This document shows, one piece after another, positions 9,835 to 21,822 of a stretch of 64,000 bases of DNA (position 1 is the stretch's first letter; each line of letters opens with the position of its first letter). Both the position numbers and the translations under genes were made by a program. This DNA comes from Dictyophora rubrovolvata (lineage: Eukaryota > Basidiomycota > Agaricomycetes > Phallales > Phallaceae). Under the pieces are notes generated by a model. That model was not told the origin of the DNA. It ran no database searches and was given only the letters and a program-made list of their open reading frames with translations. The DNA is taken from contig CP114119.1 of the NCBI GenBank assembly GCA_029959195.1, positions 1,426,001 through 1,490,000 on the forward strand, given 5' to 3'.

Positions 9835-12800
9835 TTAAGACGGTTCGAATGACTGAGGTGACTGCTGTTGATCTGCAACGGAAAGTAATTGAGAAAATGG
9901 TGGTAAAGCACCTGTGTGAGGACTTGGGTGATGTGTGGGTAATGCAGGCGGTGACGGAAATGGAGGCTAAAACTCGCTCAATACTTTAGTGTCAACCCAA
10001 TGCGTCTTGTAAACTCACTACTTGGAACATGGGATGAATTGTGGGTTGAGTTGCGGATCGGCCTTCAGTTGATGACGATTTGTCAGCTTCATAAGCATTG
10101 GATGGTTGTGAGACTTGAAGGGTGGTTATCCTCGGTAACGAATTGAATCGAGGTTCGGAGAGGCGAGCATTCAATGAGGAGCTTCCATTCGGTTGGAGGT
10201 ATGTATTATCGTCTGGTAGGTGATATGGAGGGTGAGGAGAAAGAGAAAGCTCATGAATGGGCGGCGGAGAACCTGTATCTGAGAGTGAGGATTCGGGGCC
10301 GCCAAACGTAGCCCGTTCGTGGAATTCGCGAATGAATTGTCGATCAAAGGAATTTGAAGATCTGGCTGAAGGCGAAAACCCTCGACCAGATGACGTCCGA
10401 AGAGATGATATAGATGTTGCACGAGGAATATTATACACATTGTGCATAGGACGTGGTCGATATGTTCGTGTCGGACCTGGATCGCTCTCACCAGACGCGA
10501 AGGATATCATAGACATCCGACTTATGCTATGTACGTCAGAAGAGGACATAGAATGATCGTCGTCTAGATCGCGCCGTCTGGCTTTACTTCGATGTGATAA
10601 CCAATCTTCTTGATCATCCTCCCTTTCGATAGCCGGCGGTAAAAGTTCAGCTCGCTGTTTACCCTTATTGTTTGCGCCATTAACAGGTGGCGATCTAGCC
10701 ACAATTACCGTCCGGCTCGACTGCCAATCAATTTCCAGAGACGGGGCATTTTGTTTCAAAATTTCCTGACGCTTTTGCATGACAGCTCTTGATCGCTCAC
10801 GCTGAGACTTCTGTTCCTGTTCTCGCTTGGCTTTTTCTGCGTCGCGAGCTAGTCGTTCTCTTTCTTTCTTAAGCTTTTTCGGGTCGACATTCGATGGAAC
10901 CATAGGTATCGGAGGAACTGCAGAAGGGACGTCAGGGAGAGATGTACGGTCTGACGCGTTGCTGGATTGCGTACGTTTTATAGGAGTTGACCGTGGTATG
11001 GCAATATTAAGCTCGTCAACTGGAGGTAACGAGCTTGCAACATGCTTATCACCTCCATGTCCAAACACCGACGACAGCCCCCATTTGTTATGGCGTTTAC
11101 CGAATCCTAATGCGCCTAACTTACCAAATTTGCTATGTTGTTGGTTAGGAGTGCTGTTATCCTCTGGTTGAATTACTGCATCCGACAACTCCGTTGGCTC
11201 GTCATCCGGGGGCAAAGAGAGAACAATCGGCGATTGAGGTACATCCATGGGCGAATCATGGCTCTCCGGCGAAGTTTCGCCACGACTGCTATCGGGTGCA
11301 GGAGATACTTCCATTGCCCACGCATCGGGAGAAACGGTATGCTGGCGCAAGCGTCGACCAGCAGCCGCGGAAATCGAATTCAGGGAGTTAGGTGAAGGAG
11401 GAGATCGATGCCCATAGCTCGATAAGTCCTCAATTGGATAGTCGGCTTCCCGTAACATCCTAGAAAGATCTGCTGCATGGGGTTGATGATAATGAGGCTC
11501 AACAATTGAGGGGAAACTAGATGATGCGTGATGTCCAATAGAACCATGGCCTTGTATTTCTCCGTTGAAAGTAGGTCTGGGGGGAAGGTGGGTGGTTTGA
11601 GAATGAGATGGAGGAAGTGACCGTGGAGGGACGGAAGGTAGACCATCGGCGTAGGCGGGTGTCGGACGTTGTATTCGGTTGTGTGATGGTGCGTGTTGCA
11701 ATAAGGGATGATTCGGGGCCAGGTGACTAGTTTCAATAAGATAAGGATGATTTAAGCATTGCTTCGAGGTCAAGCGTTTTTCCGGATCATATCTGAGTAG
11801 GTCCTCTATACAATCTATTATTGTCGATGGAATAGAGGCGTCAAAAAAAGATCGCAAATTTCTGGGTTTGATCTGCCAAATGTTAGTGCATTCAGAAAGG
11901 TTCAATGTAGAACGTGAATACCTTGGAAAAAGTACATCCAACTTGTCTGGCCAATTGAACCCCACGCATCCAGATGCCCCCGCCCCAAGTCCGACCTCGC
12001 TGGTCGACACCATAATCATGGCAAGGATCGCCGAGGACTTCACAGATCCGCGCAACCTGTTCAATCTCTCCAGCTCCAGGAAAAAGCGGTTTTAAATTAA
12101 TAAGTTCAGCGAGGATGGTTCCTAATGCCCACATATCAACGGGATTTGAGTAGTCACGACTACGGAGCAATACTTCCGGAGCACGATACCACCGTGTCGA
12201 AACATATTCAGTATACGGTGGTTCAGAACGTGTTTCCCGAGCCAAACCGAAATCTGCTAATTTGATAATTACGACGACATCCCTCTCCGGTGGTGCATTA
12301 GGAGGGGCAATGGGGGATGTTGTTGGATAGTCAACAAGACCAGTAGTCGTTACGAGAAGATTTTCAGGCTTCATATCGCGATGAAAAAACCCCGACTGAT
12401 GGATATGATGTAGACCTTTGACGACTTGAGAATAAATAGAGGACACAAGACCGCCAGCGAGAGGTCTTCCTTTGCGAGATTTTATCAGTTGGTAAAGATT
12501 ACCCTCCATACTTTCGAATACGAAATATAATTCTTTTGTAGAAGGTAGAAGAAACGAATCGTAAAGGGGGATGACATTCGGATGGGGTGTTATCGCGTGG
12601 AGGGACTACAGGTGCGATGTCAATAACAAACCATCTATAAGACATGTGGATCTACCTCCAGCTCCTTTAATCGGCGGCATTCTTCCCAACCTCCCTCCCA
12701 CTTTTTCTTCATCCTCTTGACAGCTACTAACCTTTTCCCAGTCCATTCTGGACGTGCACCCGCGCCGCACTGCATTGGGGATAAGGGTGTACTAGGCGGG

Positions 12801-13120
12801 AGCGTCCCATGCCAATCGCAGAGCCATACAGTTCCGAACGAACCATCACCGACGACTTTGAGAGGTGTCCACGATCGTATCGACGCTATGAAAACAGCAA
12901 TAAAATCACAATAAAATGAGGAATAGTGTTAGGAATAGAGGGAAGAAGAACAAGGAAAGGCAAAGTACGAACTAGTATTAGAGTCGCCAATGATAAGTCT
13001 ATCGCCGACGAGAGATACAGAAGGAATTCCCTCAACAGCTTGGTGCTCCTTCGAATGAGTGGAATTGTTGGAGTTATTTGGAGGACATGGTTGCATTGGT
13101 GATTGATCATTGACTTGCAT
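9835..13120 (-). CDS. IME2: IME2/Crk1-type (RCK/MAK family) serine/threonine kinase
   Basis: This kinase is related to yeast Ime2 and Ustilago Crk1, regulators of meiosis, mating and morphogenesis. From start 13120 a short leader precedes the catalytic domain: glycine loop [42 protein letters not shown], an activation loop with the T-E-Y motif ([15 protein letters not shown]), and [13 protein letters not shown]. An intron at about 11880-11925 rejoins [10 protein letters not shown] to [18 protein letters not shown] long Ser/Pro-rich tail with a basic coiled-coil-like segment ([18 protein letters not shown]) follows. A 52-nt intron (9967-10018, donor GTGAGT) adds a last 43-residue exon rich in Pro/Ser/Gln and moves the stop from 9992 to 9835. 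The upstream region is strongly pyrimidine-rich on the coding strand. Kinase family firm, exact ortholog likely. Confidence 0.88.
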
Positions 13121-13722
13121 GTGCCCGTAGGAGAAGAGTGGGATGGAAAAAAATTAGAAAGAGAAAGAGAAAAACAGTTTAAACGAAAAGCATTAAGAGA
13201 TAATGAAGGAGAAGGCGAGAAAGAAGGTGATATGCCGGGGGACGAGGGAGCAAGTGAAGAGGCTGAAGGAAAGGAAGAAGAGTTTCGAAGAGCGCACGGG
13301 CTATACGGGTGGACGCTAGTGGCGTCGGATCAGCGCCTGGCGAATTCAAGACTAAGCTAAGACTAAAGCATAATAATTTATTATGTGCATGCATTACAAC
13401 TCGTTTATTGTCACCCGCGACTGATGCGGAACGAAACACGCAAGAATTTCATTCCGTCGCTTGTTGAAAAAAAAAGATATAGCGTAAGAATGCCTAATGC
13501 ATTTGTTGGAGGATCGGTAGCTATCCAATTACAGATACAAATTACAAATTCTCGTAGTTGGTTGATATAGAGGAAGGAGAGTGAAAATGGAGGGAATTGA
13601 TAGTTAGTAACACAGAAAGATTGATGTTCGTGTAATCGTAAAGTCTCAGTGTAAAATGTCAGAGTATGAAGTAATAAGAAAATCGGAAAGAGAAATAATA
13701 AGTGAATTAGGTTGCTCCTTCA
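13121..13722. promoter_or_regulatory. Spacer: kinase 5' region and DCP2 3' region
   Basis: On the kinase coding strand the first ~150 bp are a long CT-rich tract (the + strand at 13143-13282 is mostly purine), a common fungal promoter/leader feature. The rest is AT-rich DCP2 3' sequence. An 85-codon + strand frame (13103-13360) is only the purine tract read as Lys/Glu/Gly. No gene is supported. Confidence 0.55.
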
Positions 13723-15938
13723 TCATCGCCGCACGCCATTGTTCAATATTGAGAGCAGGTTTCCCTTTATCACGCCTGCTTCTGCAGTCCACGTGCGTAT
13801 GTGTCAGTTTAGCTCTTTGGTGATTGCTTGAATTCAAACATACCGGCCTTCAACCCCGGCCCATCCCGTAGGATAGCTAGCATTTGATTGCGATGAGCTG
13901 CGTTGACTATCGGTGTACACGATGCCGTACTGGACCGCGCTAATCCGGCATCTCCCCTATAGATCGCATGTCGAGCAGAGGCCAATCCTGGAGGTGAATA
14001 AGCATTTTGATAGTTTGCCATCCCTGTCAAAGCCGTCGGTGACATTGCGCCAGGTCCAGCCAACCGTGGTGAATGAATGAACAAAGGCATCTTGACGAGA
14101 CTTCCATTGACCGATGTAGGTCTGTCATGGCTAATAGGGGCGTTATAACCTAGTGGTAATCTTGTTCCCATTGTTGAGACAGATTCAGATAATGGTCTGT
14201 CTAGCCTTGAGTTCTCCTCCGCAAGGATTGAATCCAGCAACTGCAGCTGCTTGAATCGCTGCGCCGAATCACCTGGGAGACGCTGGTTCATAGATGTCAT
14301 AACTTGCCGTTCCTCGTTCCAGACCGAGGCTCTCTCATCTTGTACATCTTGTACGTGGCCGTTCAGAAATCTATCCGGGAAATTTCGCGGCGGCGACGAC
14401 ACGATCGAGATAGGTGTTGGAGCACGAGGAGTATCCGTTGTTGAAGACGATTTTCCCGAATCACTTAAGAGTGACATTATTCGATTCCAGTGACTTCCAT
14501 TATCTGGAGGCAAGGATCTTATATCTTGAGGGTTCTCCGCAGAATCGATCAGACTGACATCATCCATTACACCATATAAATCTTTCTTCAGCAATGGCGG
14601 ATCAAAACCAACTGGTCCATTATCTCCGCGGCGTAATGGTGTGTGTGGATCAATAGAAGATGATTGCGAACTTGATACATCGGCTTCGATACAATTGGTA
14701 TGAGAGGAGGATTCCGCAGAGACCGGGGATTCCTCTGAACCACTAGCTGACAAACCTTTGTCGCTGTTCAACAGTGTGGTGTTCAAAAAATCCACTCTGG
14801 AATTCCCTGCCCGTTTTTCTTTTCGAAGTCGCCGAACAATGTTCTTCAGAGGACTATGGACAACCAACCGGTCATTACATTGTTCAGTAATTTAAAACGA
14901 GATACTCACTGAATTACAGGTGCTATTAAATAGAATTTATGATTATTTGTCGAGACAGTATTTCTCTTCCACCCCGGTAAATCTGCGAGGCTAAACCAGT
15001 CAATTTTCTGTTGAAGCTCCTTGAGATGATATATATTTTTGCGCAAACATGACGCTTACGCTGATTTCCTTTCTAGTTTGAGTTCTGAATACAAAATTTT
15101 CTGGGATCCCGGGAACTACGAATAATGTGACTGGCTGCTGTTGTTTCACGCAAAGATCAATCCGATGGTGTCGTTGAATTTTTCCGCTAAGATTATAGCC
15201 GGTCTCTTCTAGTACCTAGCAATAGGGGTGAGAACGATGTCTAAAATAAATACATCCGTTGACACACCTCTCGGACTGCACAGTAAACTTCATCCTCGTT
15301 CTCATTGACCTTCCCCTTCGGAAAACCCCAGCCTGCTGACGCTTTCCAGCCTTTAACCAAAACGCACTGTACCACCAATTAAATTCTGACAAGAAGGGAA
15401 GTCAAGTAGGTACCTTGGTTAACGACTCATTAAGCATGATGGCGCCACAAACGGGCACACGGGTTTTGTACTCCATAAAATCATTAAATGCCGATTCATG
15501 GTCATGACTCCAACGATGTAATAAGGAACATGAGCGAAAAAGGATTTCTGAGAATTTCTTGAGAGGTAATGAGGGAAAGGCTGGTTTCGCTTCTCTAATA
15601 AAGTCTTCGTAGTACCAATGGCTAAATAAAAATAAAAATACATGTCCATCAGGTTCAATTAGTACAGCGACAATAAATATGCCCACGCTTGTTCAATTTG
15701 AAAACATACACGCTCAACTTCAGCAAGTTCGTCTTCTGGGAGATTGAGGATAAATCGACTGTAAAATTCATTTGTAAGATTGCCAAAGATTTGTGATGGA
15801 GCTCGGGACAGACCTTAGAAGGTCCTCCAGGACTTCTTCAAACGTTGCATCTTTGAATGAAAACCTGTCAGGTGTATTTGTGGGAAGAGTTTCAGTGGAA
15901 TAATCTTGAAGTGATGCTGGATTATGGAGGCCAGCCAT
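13723..15938 (-). CDS. DCP2: mRNA decapping enzyme subunit 2 (Nudix hydrolase)
   Basis: DCP2 removes the m7G cap and commits mRNA to 5'-3' decay in the cytoplasm and P-bodies. The N-terminal box A-like region reads [35 protein letters not shown]; Dcp1 binds this helical domain. The Nudix box is complete: [15 protein letters not shown] then VREVLEETGY, with the metal-binding REVLEE glutamates. A long disordered tail carries short leucine-rich helices ([24 protein letters not shown]) of the kind that bind Edc3/Pat1. A 62-nt intron (13782-13843) leads to a final exon ending [13 protein letters not shown], another such motif, with the stop at 13723. Reading through this intron would end at 13809 instead. 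Start 15938 ([13 protein letters not shown]) is preferred over an upstream in-frame Met. Confidence 0.9.
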
Positions 15939-16177
15939 AGAAAAGGAGTGCGTTGTAGAATGCGAGTTAAGGTATGTCTTACGTGAGCAACGGACTTTGA
16001 ATGATGCGCGCTTCAGTCTATACGTCAACTTTTGAAATCAGATGCAAGTCGAGACTGATAGTGGTAAATAGGGAATGATGTACTTGACGGTAGTTGTTAA
16101 ATAGATGTTATTATTATTGTAAATGAGCCGGACACTGGACCAATAGCCAGTAACTTGGTCTCACAGGCATACATCAC

Positions 16178-18016
16178 ATGGCCAGAGTGTCAAACAACTT
16201 GAAACAAGTGACGGTCCCGCTCGACCGTCAAAGTATGACCATCTCCACCTCTTTCCAGAGGGATGGCCATATTGTCCAAGTTGCATGGAGGACATTTACC
16301 CTATCGCTTGCTTTATCTCTTTTACCCCCATTGATACCCGCCCTAGCTAAGCCCCAGGGCTCATCCGAAAAAGTGCGCAAGCTATTGAGACGGGAGCTCG
16401 GTCTAACAAGCTTTGCATTTTGTATGACACTCGCTGTGGCAGGAGGGAAATTTTTGGATAAATTCTTCAAGAAAAACTCGATACCATACAGAGATCAACG
16501 TTCTTTTACCGCAGAGAATCACAGGACGTTCCTGGCCAATGCCATCAGCTCAACTGTGGCGGTTGTTCTTTTCACGTCAAGGAACAAAAGGCCAGCTCGC
16601 GGCACTTCCACGATACCTTTCACACTCTCCATTTCTCAGAGCACCTCTCCAACCTTAGATCTGACTCTGCTTATTCTTGTTCGAGCTTTAGATGCCCGTG
16701 TGCAGGCATATCTGCAAAATCACCACCCGGATACCAATGAACCAGTTTCTGGAAAGGCAAAACCACGCAAGACCCTTCTTTCCACACTTATCGTTAAATA
16801 TATGGATGTTATCCTTTTTTGGTTGGCATGTTCAAGGTGAGTGTCCTCAGAATATACGGCCAATAATTCGTCGCCAAGGTCTTCTGAATGATTCTTGTCT
16901 TTAGAATAATGTGGTGCTTTTTCTATGAGCCAAGTCGATTGCCCAGAAGCTACGTTAAATGGTACTGTGCGACCTGTCTTCTTCATACAGCTCACCTCCA
17001 TGATAATCAGGATTAAGTCACTAGCGAACATGGATACTCGGCTTATAAAAGCCTTACAAGCCATTCGTGAGGGAACATGGAAGTATGGCCAGCCAGCCCT
17101 AGACAAAGACGTTTTTTTAGAAGGAATGGCTCGGGATTTGAACATGGATCCATGTTTAGGAAATCCTGTCCATCTTCCGGCATTTGGTGGGCTGCTAGCA
17201 AATCAAGTCTGGCAAAAACTTGATGTTCAAGGACGTCAAGGAGTCGGAGGCCTCCCATGTGATATAGTTCATTGTGGTACGGCAGGAAATAGTTGCACCG
17301 GTAATGCAGTGGTTCGGTTTGGACAAGCCTTTACCAAAGCTCTTTTGATTTACGCCCCAGTAATTATTCGCGGTTCCCACTTCTCCGTGTCAAAATCTGA
17401 CGATGCCGTTTTCTAAGGTTCACGTTCTCCCAGGACTTCTAGCTAGACCGAGACAGTTGTTAAGGCAGCCCCTACCAACCTTCCTTGCCATTCTCCGTAG
17501 CGCCACGTTCCTATCCACATTCGTATCTTCATTTTGGTATGCAGTTTGCCTTACACGTTCCGTAGCTCTGGCCCGCATATTTCCAAACATATCCCATAAC
17601 ATATACGATGGACCATACGGGTGCATTTTGGCAGGCTGCCTCGTCTGTGGTTTTAGTATCGGTATTGAGAAACAGAAACGGAGGGGGGAGATAGCGTTGT
17701 ATGTTCTTCCAAGGGCAATTCGTGCTTGTCTGCCAGAAAGGTGGATTAGCCTGCGCAGTCGCACTGCACGAGCCTTCGAAAGGTAAGACACTCAAAAATG
17801 CTCCTTCCGGATTGGTAATATCATCTCGCTAGGTTGATTCTCGTACTATCTCTTGCTTCGATATTGACATCCGCTGTTCATTATCCGAAGTCTCTTCGGG
17901 GCTTGTCAAAGTGGACGTTGAATTACGTCATGTCGGAACACCCACAGCGGAATGGAAGACGAGGCCATCATCAAGCGCAAGATGACAAGGACAAGAAATT
18001 ATATAATAGTCATTAA
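16178..18016 (+). CDS. TMEM135: TMEM135-like multi-pass membrane protein
   Basis: Five exons (16178-16836, 16905-16961, 17011-17359, 17418-17782, 17833-18016) give 537 residues. Several hydrophobic segments are visible (LSLALSLLPPLIPALA, FAFCMTLAVAGGKFL, YMDVILFWLACS, LILVLSLASILTSAV). The central block CDIVHCGTAGNSC followed by FGQAFTKALLIYAPVHVLPGLL matches the conserved Cys-His-Cys region I associate with TMEM135 proteins, which act at peroxisomes and mitochondria in organelle dynamics and lipid storage. Fungal function is not established. Introns were placed by frame: KYMDVILFWLACSR|IMWCFFYEP and YAP|VHVLPGLL. The stop codon overlaps the stop of the convergent DPH7 gene. The call rests on the motif and membrane layout. 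Confidence 0.75.
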
Positions 18017-19374
18017 CATGCATCGTGTTGAACTCTGTATAGTCGCAGCTGGCGATCGTAAAATGAACAACTCCCCACTAATGATTCCTGCTTAGACAGG
18101 AATGTATGCGCCCAATCCACACCGTACACCAACGACTCGTGTTCATCAAAACGGAACGAAACAGCTCCTTTAGACATTTCGCTACCATCAAATTTAATTA
18201 TTTTACAACCATCGTGCATGCATGCGACAAGAAGATAATCCTTTTTTCCAGGATCATAATGCCATTTGACTCTCCATGCACCCCCGCCGACTGCAACTTG
18301 CGCAACGGGTTTCGAAGTTCGTCGAGTGTCAAATATCCTCACACGAGCGTCATAACTATTTAATATGGAGTTTAGTGAATGACTGGACGCTCATGTCCTT
18401 ACCTCCCTACGGCAAGCATGTGTTCAGCATGAGGGCTGCTCTGTACGGACGTCACGCCTCCATCGAATCTTTGAAAGAGTTAGGGTTGAACAATCACAAG
18501 CCAATAGGACGCACCGGGCGTTCGAAAAAATAGGTGTTTGATATCCTACACGGCAGTCCCAACCTTTTAGTTTACAGTCGTCTCCACCTAACAATTCCAT
18601 AATAATGCAAGCGCGTATCAAAACACTAGTGAGACAACTTACCGGTATAGATTTTGTTTTGATCCCACCTATCCCAAGCAGTAATCCATGATTCAAATTC
18701 ATGCCCGATCCAGTTATCAGTTATGACTAAACTAGATTGTGCGCATTTCACGACGACAATGGAACCATCGGAACATGAAGTTGCCAGGATGTCAGAACTG
18801 TTTCAACATAAACTTCTGTCGGTCATACTAAGAAGACGGGGTACCTTATTGCTGAACGATTCTTGGCCCAGTCCAAAGATAAACAGAGTGACTTGGGGTT
18901 GACACATGAATTTTCGACCAATTCCAGCTAGCGTTAAGACTTCAGCTGACTTGTTTGAATAAAAGGCGATCAAAATGCTTACTCTTCTTCCGACGAATCT
19001 GTACAATCCGATACTGCCGTCGGCGTCGGCAATAGCCAAACCGTCTGACGACCATTTCATATCCAATATGCCCGGCATGGGAAGTTCTTGTAGCTGACTG
19101 CTTGAAACATGTACCGATGATGCACTCGCAAATTTCCAGCCAAACAAACGACCTACCAACAATCAATAGCATCATCATTATCCGATTTGGCAATGTCAAC
19201 TTCAAACAGCAAGCACTTTCCACGTCGCTGGGGAACTTCTAGTTGCTGATCATCCGCATTAGCCTTCCCTTCCTCTAATTTGTATGTTCCAACTGCGAAT
19301 ATGTGCGTTAATCCAGGAGAAGGACAGAACTCAATTGAATCTGCAGGAAGAGCAGTATCAAGGCAGTGTGACAT
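18013..19374 (-). CDS. DPH7: Diphthine methylesterase DPH7 (WD40)
   Basis: DPH7 (yeast Rrt2) demethylates diphthine methyl ester on elongation factor 2, before the final amidation that makes diphthamide. It is a WD40 beta-propeller in the cytosol. Characteristic blocks: N-terminal HCLDTALPADSIEFCPSPG and FAVGTYKLEE, LGGDDCKLKGWDCRVG, then DTRRTSKPVAQVAVGGGAWR, VKWHYDP, LLVACMHDGCKIIKF and the terminal HESLVYGVDWAHTF. Four or so introns interrupt it. Start 19374 (MSHCLDT) fits homologs; an in-frame Met at 19395 adds seven residues. Its start lies only 35-56 bp from the IMA1 start on the other strand, and its stop TAA is read from the same TTAA that ends the TMEM135-like gene. Confidence 0.87.
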
Positions 19375-19430
19375 GCATGTGACATTTGAACCCATACTAC
19401 TTACGTAACGGTCCACTCGAAACTGGCCGG

Positions 19431-21213
19431 ATGCCAATGCGCATTCTTCACAGTCCTCAACCAATCCCTTCAACGTGTTTCTTTTGCGGGGCGAAACCTG
19501 ACAAAACACCAAAAGATCCGCGAGCGTTCAAATGTCAAGAATGCCAATGCTGGAATCGTTATGACGAGAATGGAGAGATCATGTCGGACGAACCAGCCAT
19601 GCACGACGAGTCATTAAACGCGTCTTCTTTCGCTAAAAGAGGTATTGTGTTACTTCCACGAAAATGCATCTTTCTTTCTCACTGAACTGATAACAGCTTC
19701 GCCGAGTAAAAATCGGTTCCCGACTCAAAACGCACAGAGTCTGTTCTGCCGGACATGCCTCACGAACCAAACACTCCTTGTTAATTTACTTTCAAATTAC
19801 CTTCCTGCTCCAGACGTGTGTCTTTCTCGAAAATTCATTGTACACTACATATTCACTGCTTCTAGGACCCATCCTACGGAACTCTACTTGCCGAATTGCC
19901 CGAGTACAAAACAGCCTTGGAAGCTCGATACCCTCCAGTATGCAAGGACTGCGGATTCAGCGTTGATGAAGCAATCAAGTCCAAAGAACATATGGCGCGA
20001 ACGTCCGCCTTGGGATCCTGGTTGAAACGAAGCCAGACTGTAGGATCGACCCGATCTAACGAACAACAGAATGCGCGACGCGAAATATTGATGTGGCGTG
20101 TAAGAGGGGGGTTGTGGGTTGTAACGCTAATATTTGCTACTTGTGTAGACTTTGCGGGTATGTCGCCGCCTTCTGCTTATCTTTCATTTTACTCACTTTT
20201 TGTTTGAAGGTAGTCTTGAGTATAACTTGGACAAGCTATGGATGGCCACTGTCTTACCGCTGTGGTCACTATTTTCTATATTTTGGGCGTTTTGGGATCC
20301 AACGTGGTCGACAATTCGTGTTTCACGCCTACAAGGGCGAGGTTTTTCTGTAACAGGCCGACAGCTGTATATTGTAAGAAAGACTTGTCTTATCTTTCCG
20401 CTTCATTAATAGCTGTGTTCATTTTAGTATTGTCAAACTATATCATGGTTTATCCGTCTGTTCACATCAATTGTGTTGTCTTTGAAGCATTTTGAAAAAC
20501 TGCATAGTTTTTTTACGTCGGACCGTATACGAACCTTGTACATCTCCTCTCTAATTATTGAAATATTTGTTTGTCTCTTTGTTTATGTTCTTTCGTGCTT
20601 ATATGGCTAACTCAATAAATTTCAGCTCGGAACTATTTGGATAACTAATCTTCGGATTAAACGACCGCCAAAGATCCGTCTATTGGACTCGAAAAACCAA
20701 TCCGGCTCCGTGTTGAGGGAAACAACCCCGACTGCACCACCACCCCAACCACCCTCGACGGAAGCATTATTTGCTACTTTTTCGATTGCGCCACAATCAA
20801 ACCCACCAACAAAACATATTTTCGGTCAACCATCTTTCCCATCGCCCAAACGTCAGCTAGATGTCTCTTCTGAAGACATGATGGACTGGACCCCTGCAAA
20901 TTCGCCAGACAAAACCAAGGAGATTTGGCTTCGACCGCAGAAGTTTTTCCCTCCGGAACAGCCGACCGGTCTGGAAGACCTCTTTCAGAAAGCTACTAGG
21001 CTGGATGATGACATTGCTACCGACCGTACTTTCCGAAAGGCACAAAAATGGAAGCGGTGGAAACGGGATTTCCAAAATTATAAGCTTCATATTTCCATGC
21101 TCTTGGCTGGAGTAACCATAACATTAGCTCTAGGAGTAGGTTACATGTTTCTTCGACGTCTTGTCATGTCCAAAACCTCCCAAACTACATACGTCCAACT
21201 TGATGATTTATGA
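19431..21213 (+). CDS. IMA1: Inner nuclear membrane protein IMA1 (Samp1/NET5 family)
   Basis: IMA1 is an integral inner-nuclear-membrane protein; in fission yeast and animals the family helps couple heterochromatin and the nuclear envelope to the cytoskeleton. The N-terminal Ima1 domain has four CxxC pairs typical of its zinc fold: CFFC, CQEC, CRTC and CKDC, with the signature NRYDENGEI. Exons 19431-19641, 19697-19815 and 19866 onward join as LPAPD|DPSYGTLLAELPEY. Transmembrane stretches follow (GLWVVTLIFATCVDF, LPLWSLFSIFWAFW, and further ones after an intron near 20370-20428). A 56-nt intron ends at about 20625. A last membrane segment at LLAGVTITLALGVGYMF precedes the tail TYVQLDDL. Met at 19437 is an alternative start. 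Confidence 0.87.
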
Positions 21214-21822
21214 TAAAATCCCTATAAGTATATAAATTAATTAATTCCATACCTCTTTTGGATCAAAAAGCCCGACTGTAAATTTTCATCTACCTCAGAA
21301 GGAAAACCCTTTGGGTCACGGACAACCCATACTGTCAGCATTATATTAAGAACGGACACTGTCTATCGATATCTGGAAAAAAATTGTCGGACATAGCCCC
21401 GTCTTTGCGGACATTGTCGGACGGCTCGAAGGGTAGACTGAGCCCGTGATTTTCTCCCAAAAGACCACGCTTGCATCATTTTTGAATATCTTCTTTCCTT
21501 TCAGCCTTTAATAACTTGTTTGCATTAACATTTGATGAATGTTTCATGAAGCACCAATTTTCACCACAACTCCATACCGGACCAAGTCCTGACGACGATC
21601 ATTGATGGTGGGTGCATTGAAAGCATGAAGGGATTTCAGGAGTTCAAGTATTAATATGTACCATATTATTGATGGTGATATATATACATCAACGAAATCC
21701 TATTGTAACGGGTGTTCCTAAATGTGTTCACACAGACGATAAATGGACGAACTCGCACTGGTATTGCTCGTCGGTTGTTGAAGGTCGTTGCTTCAGTTAG
21801 ATGTATCGAAAGAACAATGTCA
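21214..21822. other. Convergent 3' spacer, no gene seen
   Basis: This is 609 bp between the convergent IMA1 and lipoyl synthase stops, unusually long for a convergent pair here. It holds a short direct repeat of ATTGTCGGAC (about 21383 and 21411) and an imperfect inverted repeat TTGATG...CATCAA near 21670-21693. No reading frame has recognisable content. Confidence 0.6.

Noticed and set aside
9369-9911. 180-codon minus-strand frame
   Set aside because: Its Phe/Leu/Ser-rich low-complexity translation comes from T-rich 3' sequence and overlaps the real last exon of the kinase in another frame.
13103-13360. 85-codon + strand frame rich in Lys, Glu and Gly
   Set aside because: It is the purine strand of the pyrimidine-rich leader of the kinase gene; there is no conserved content.
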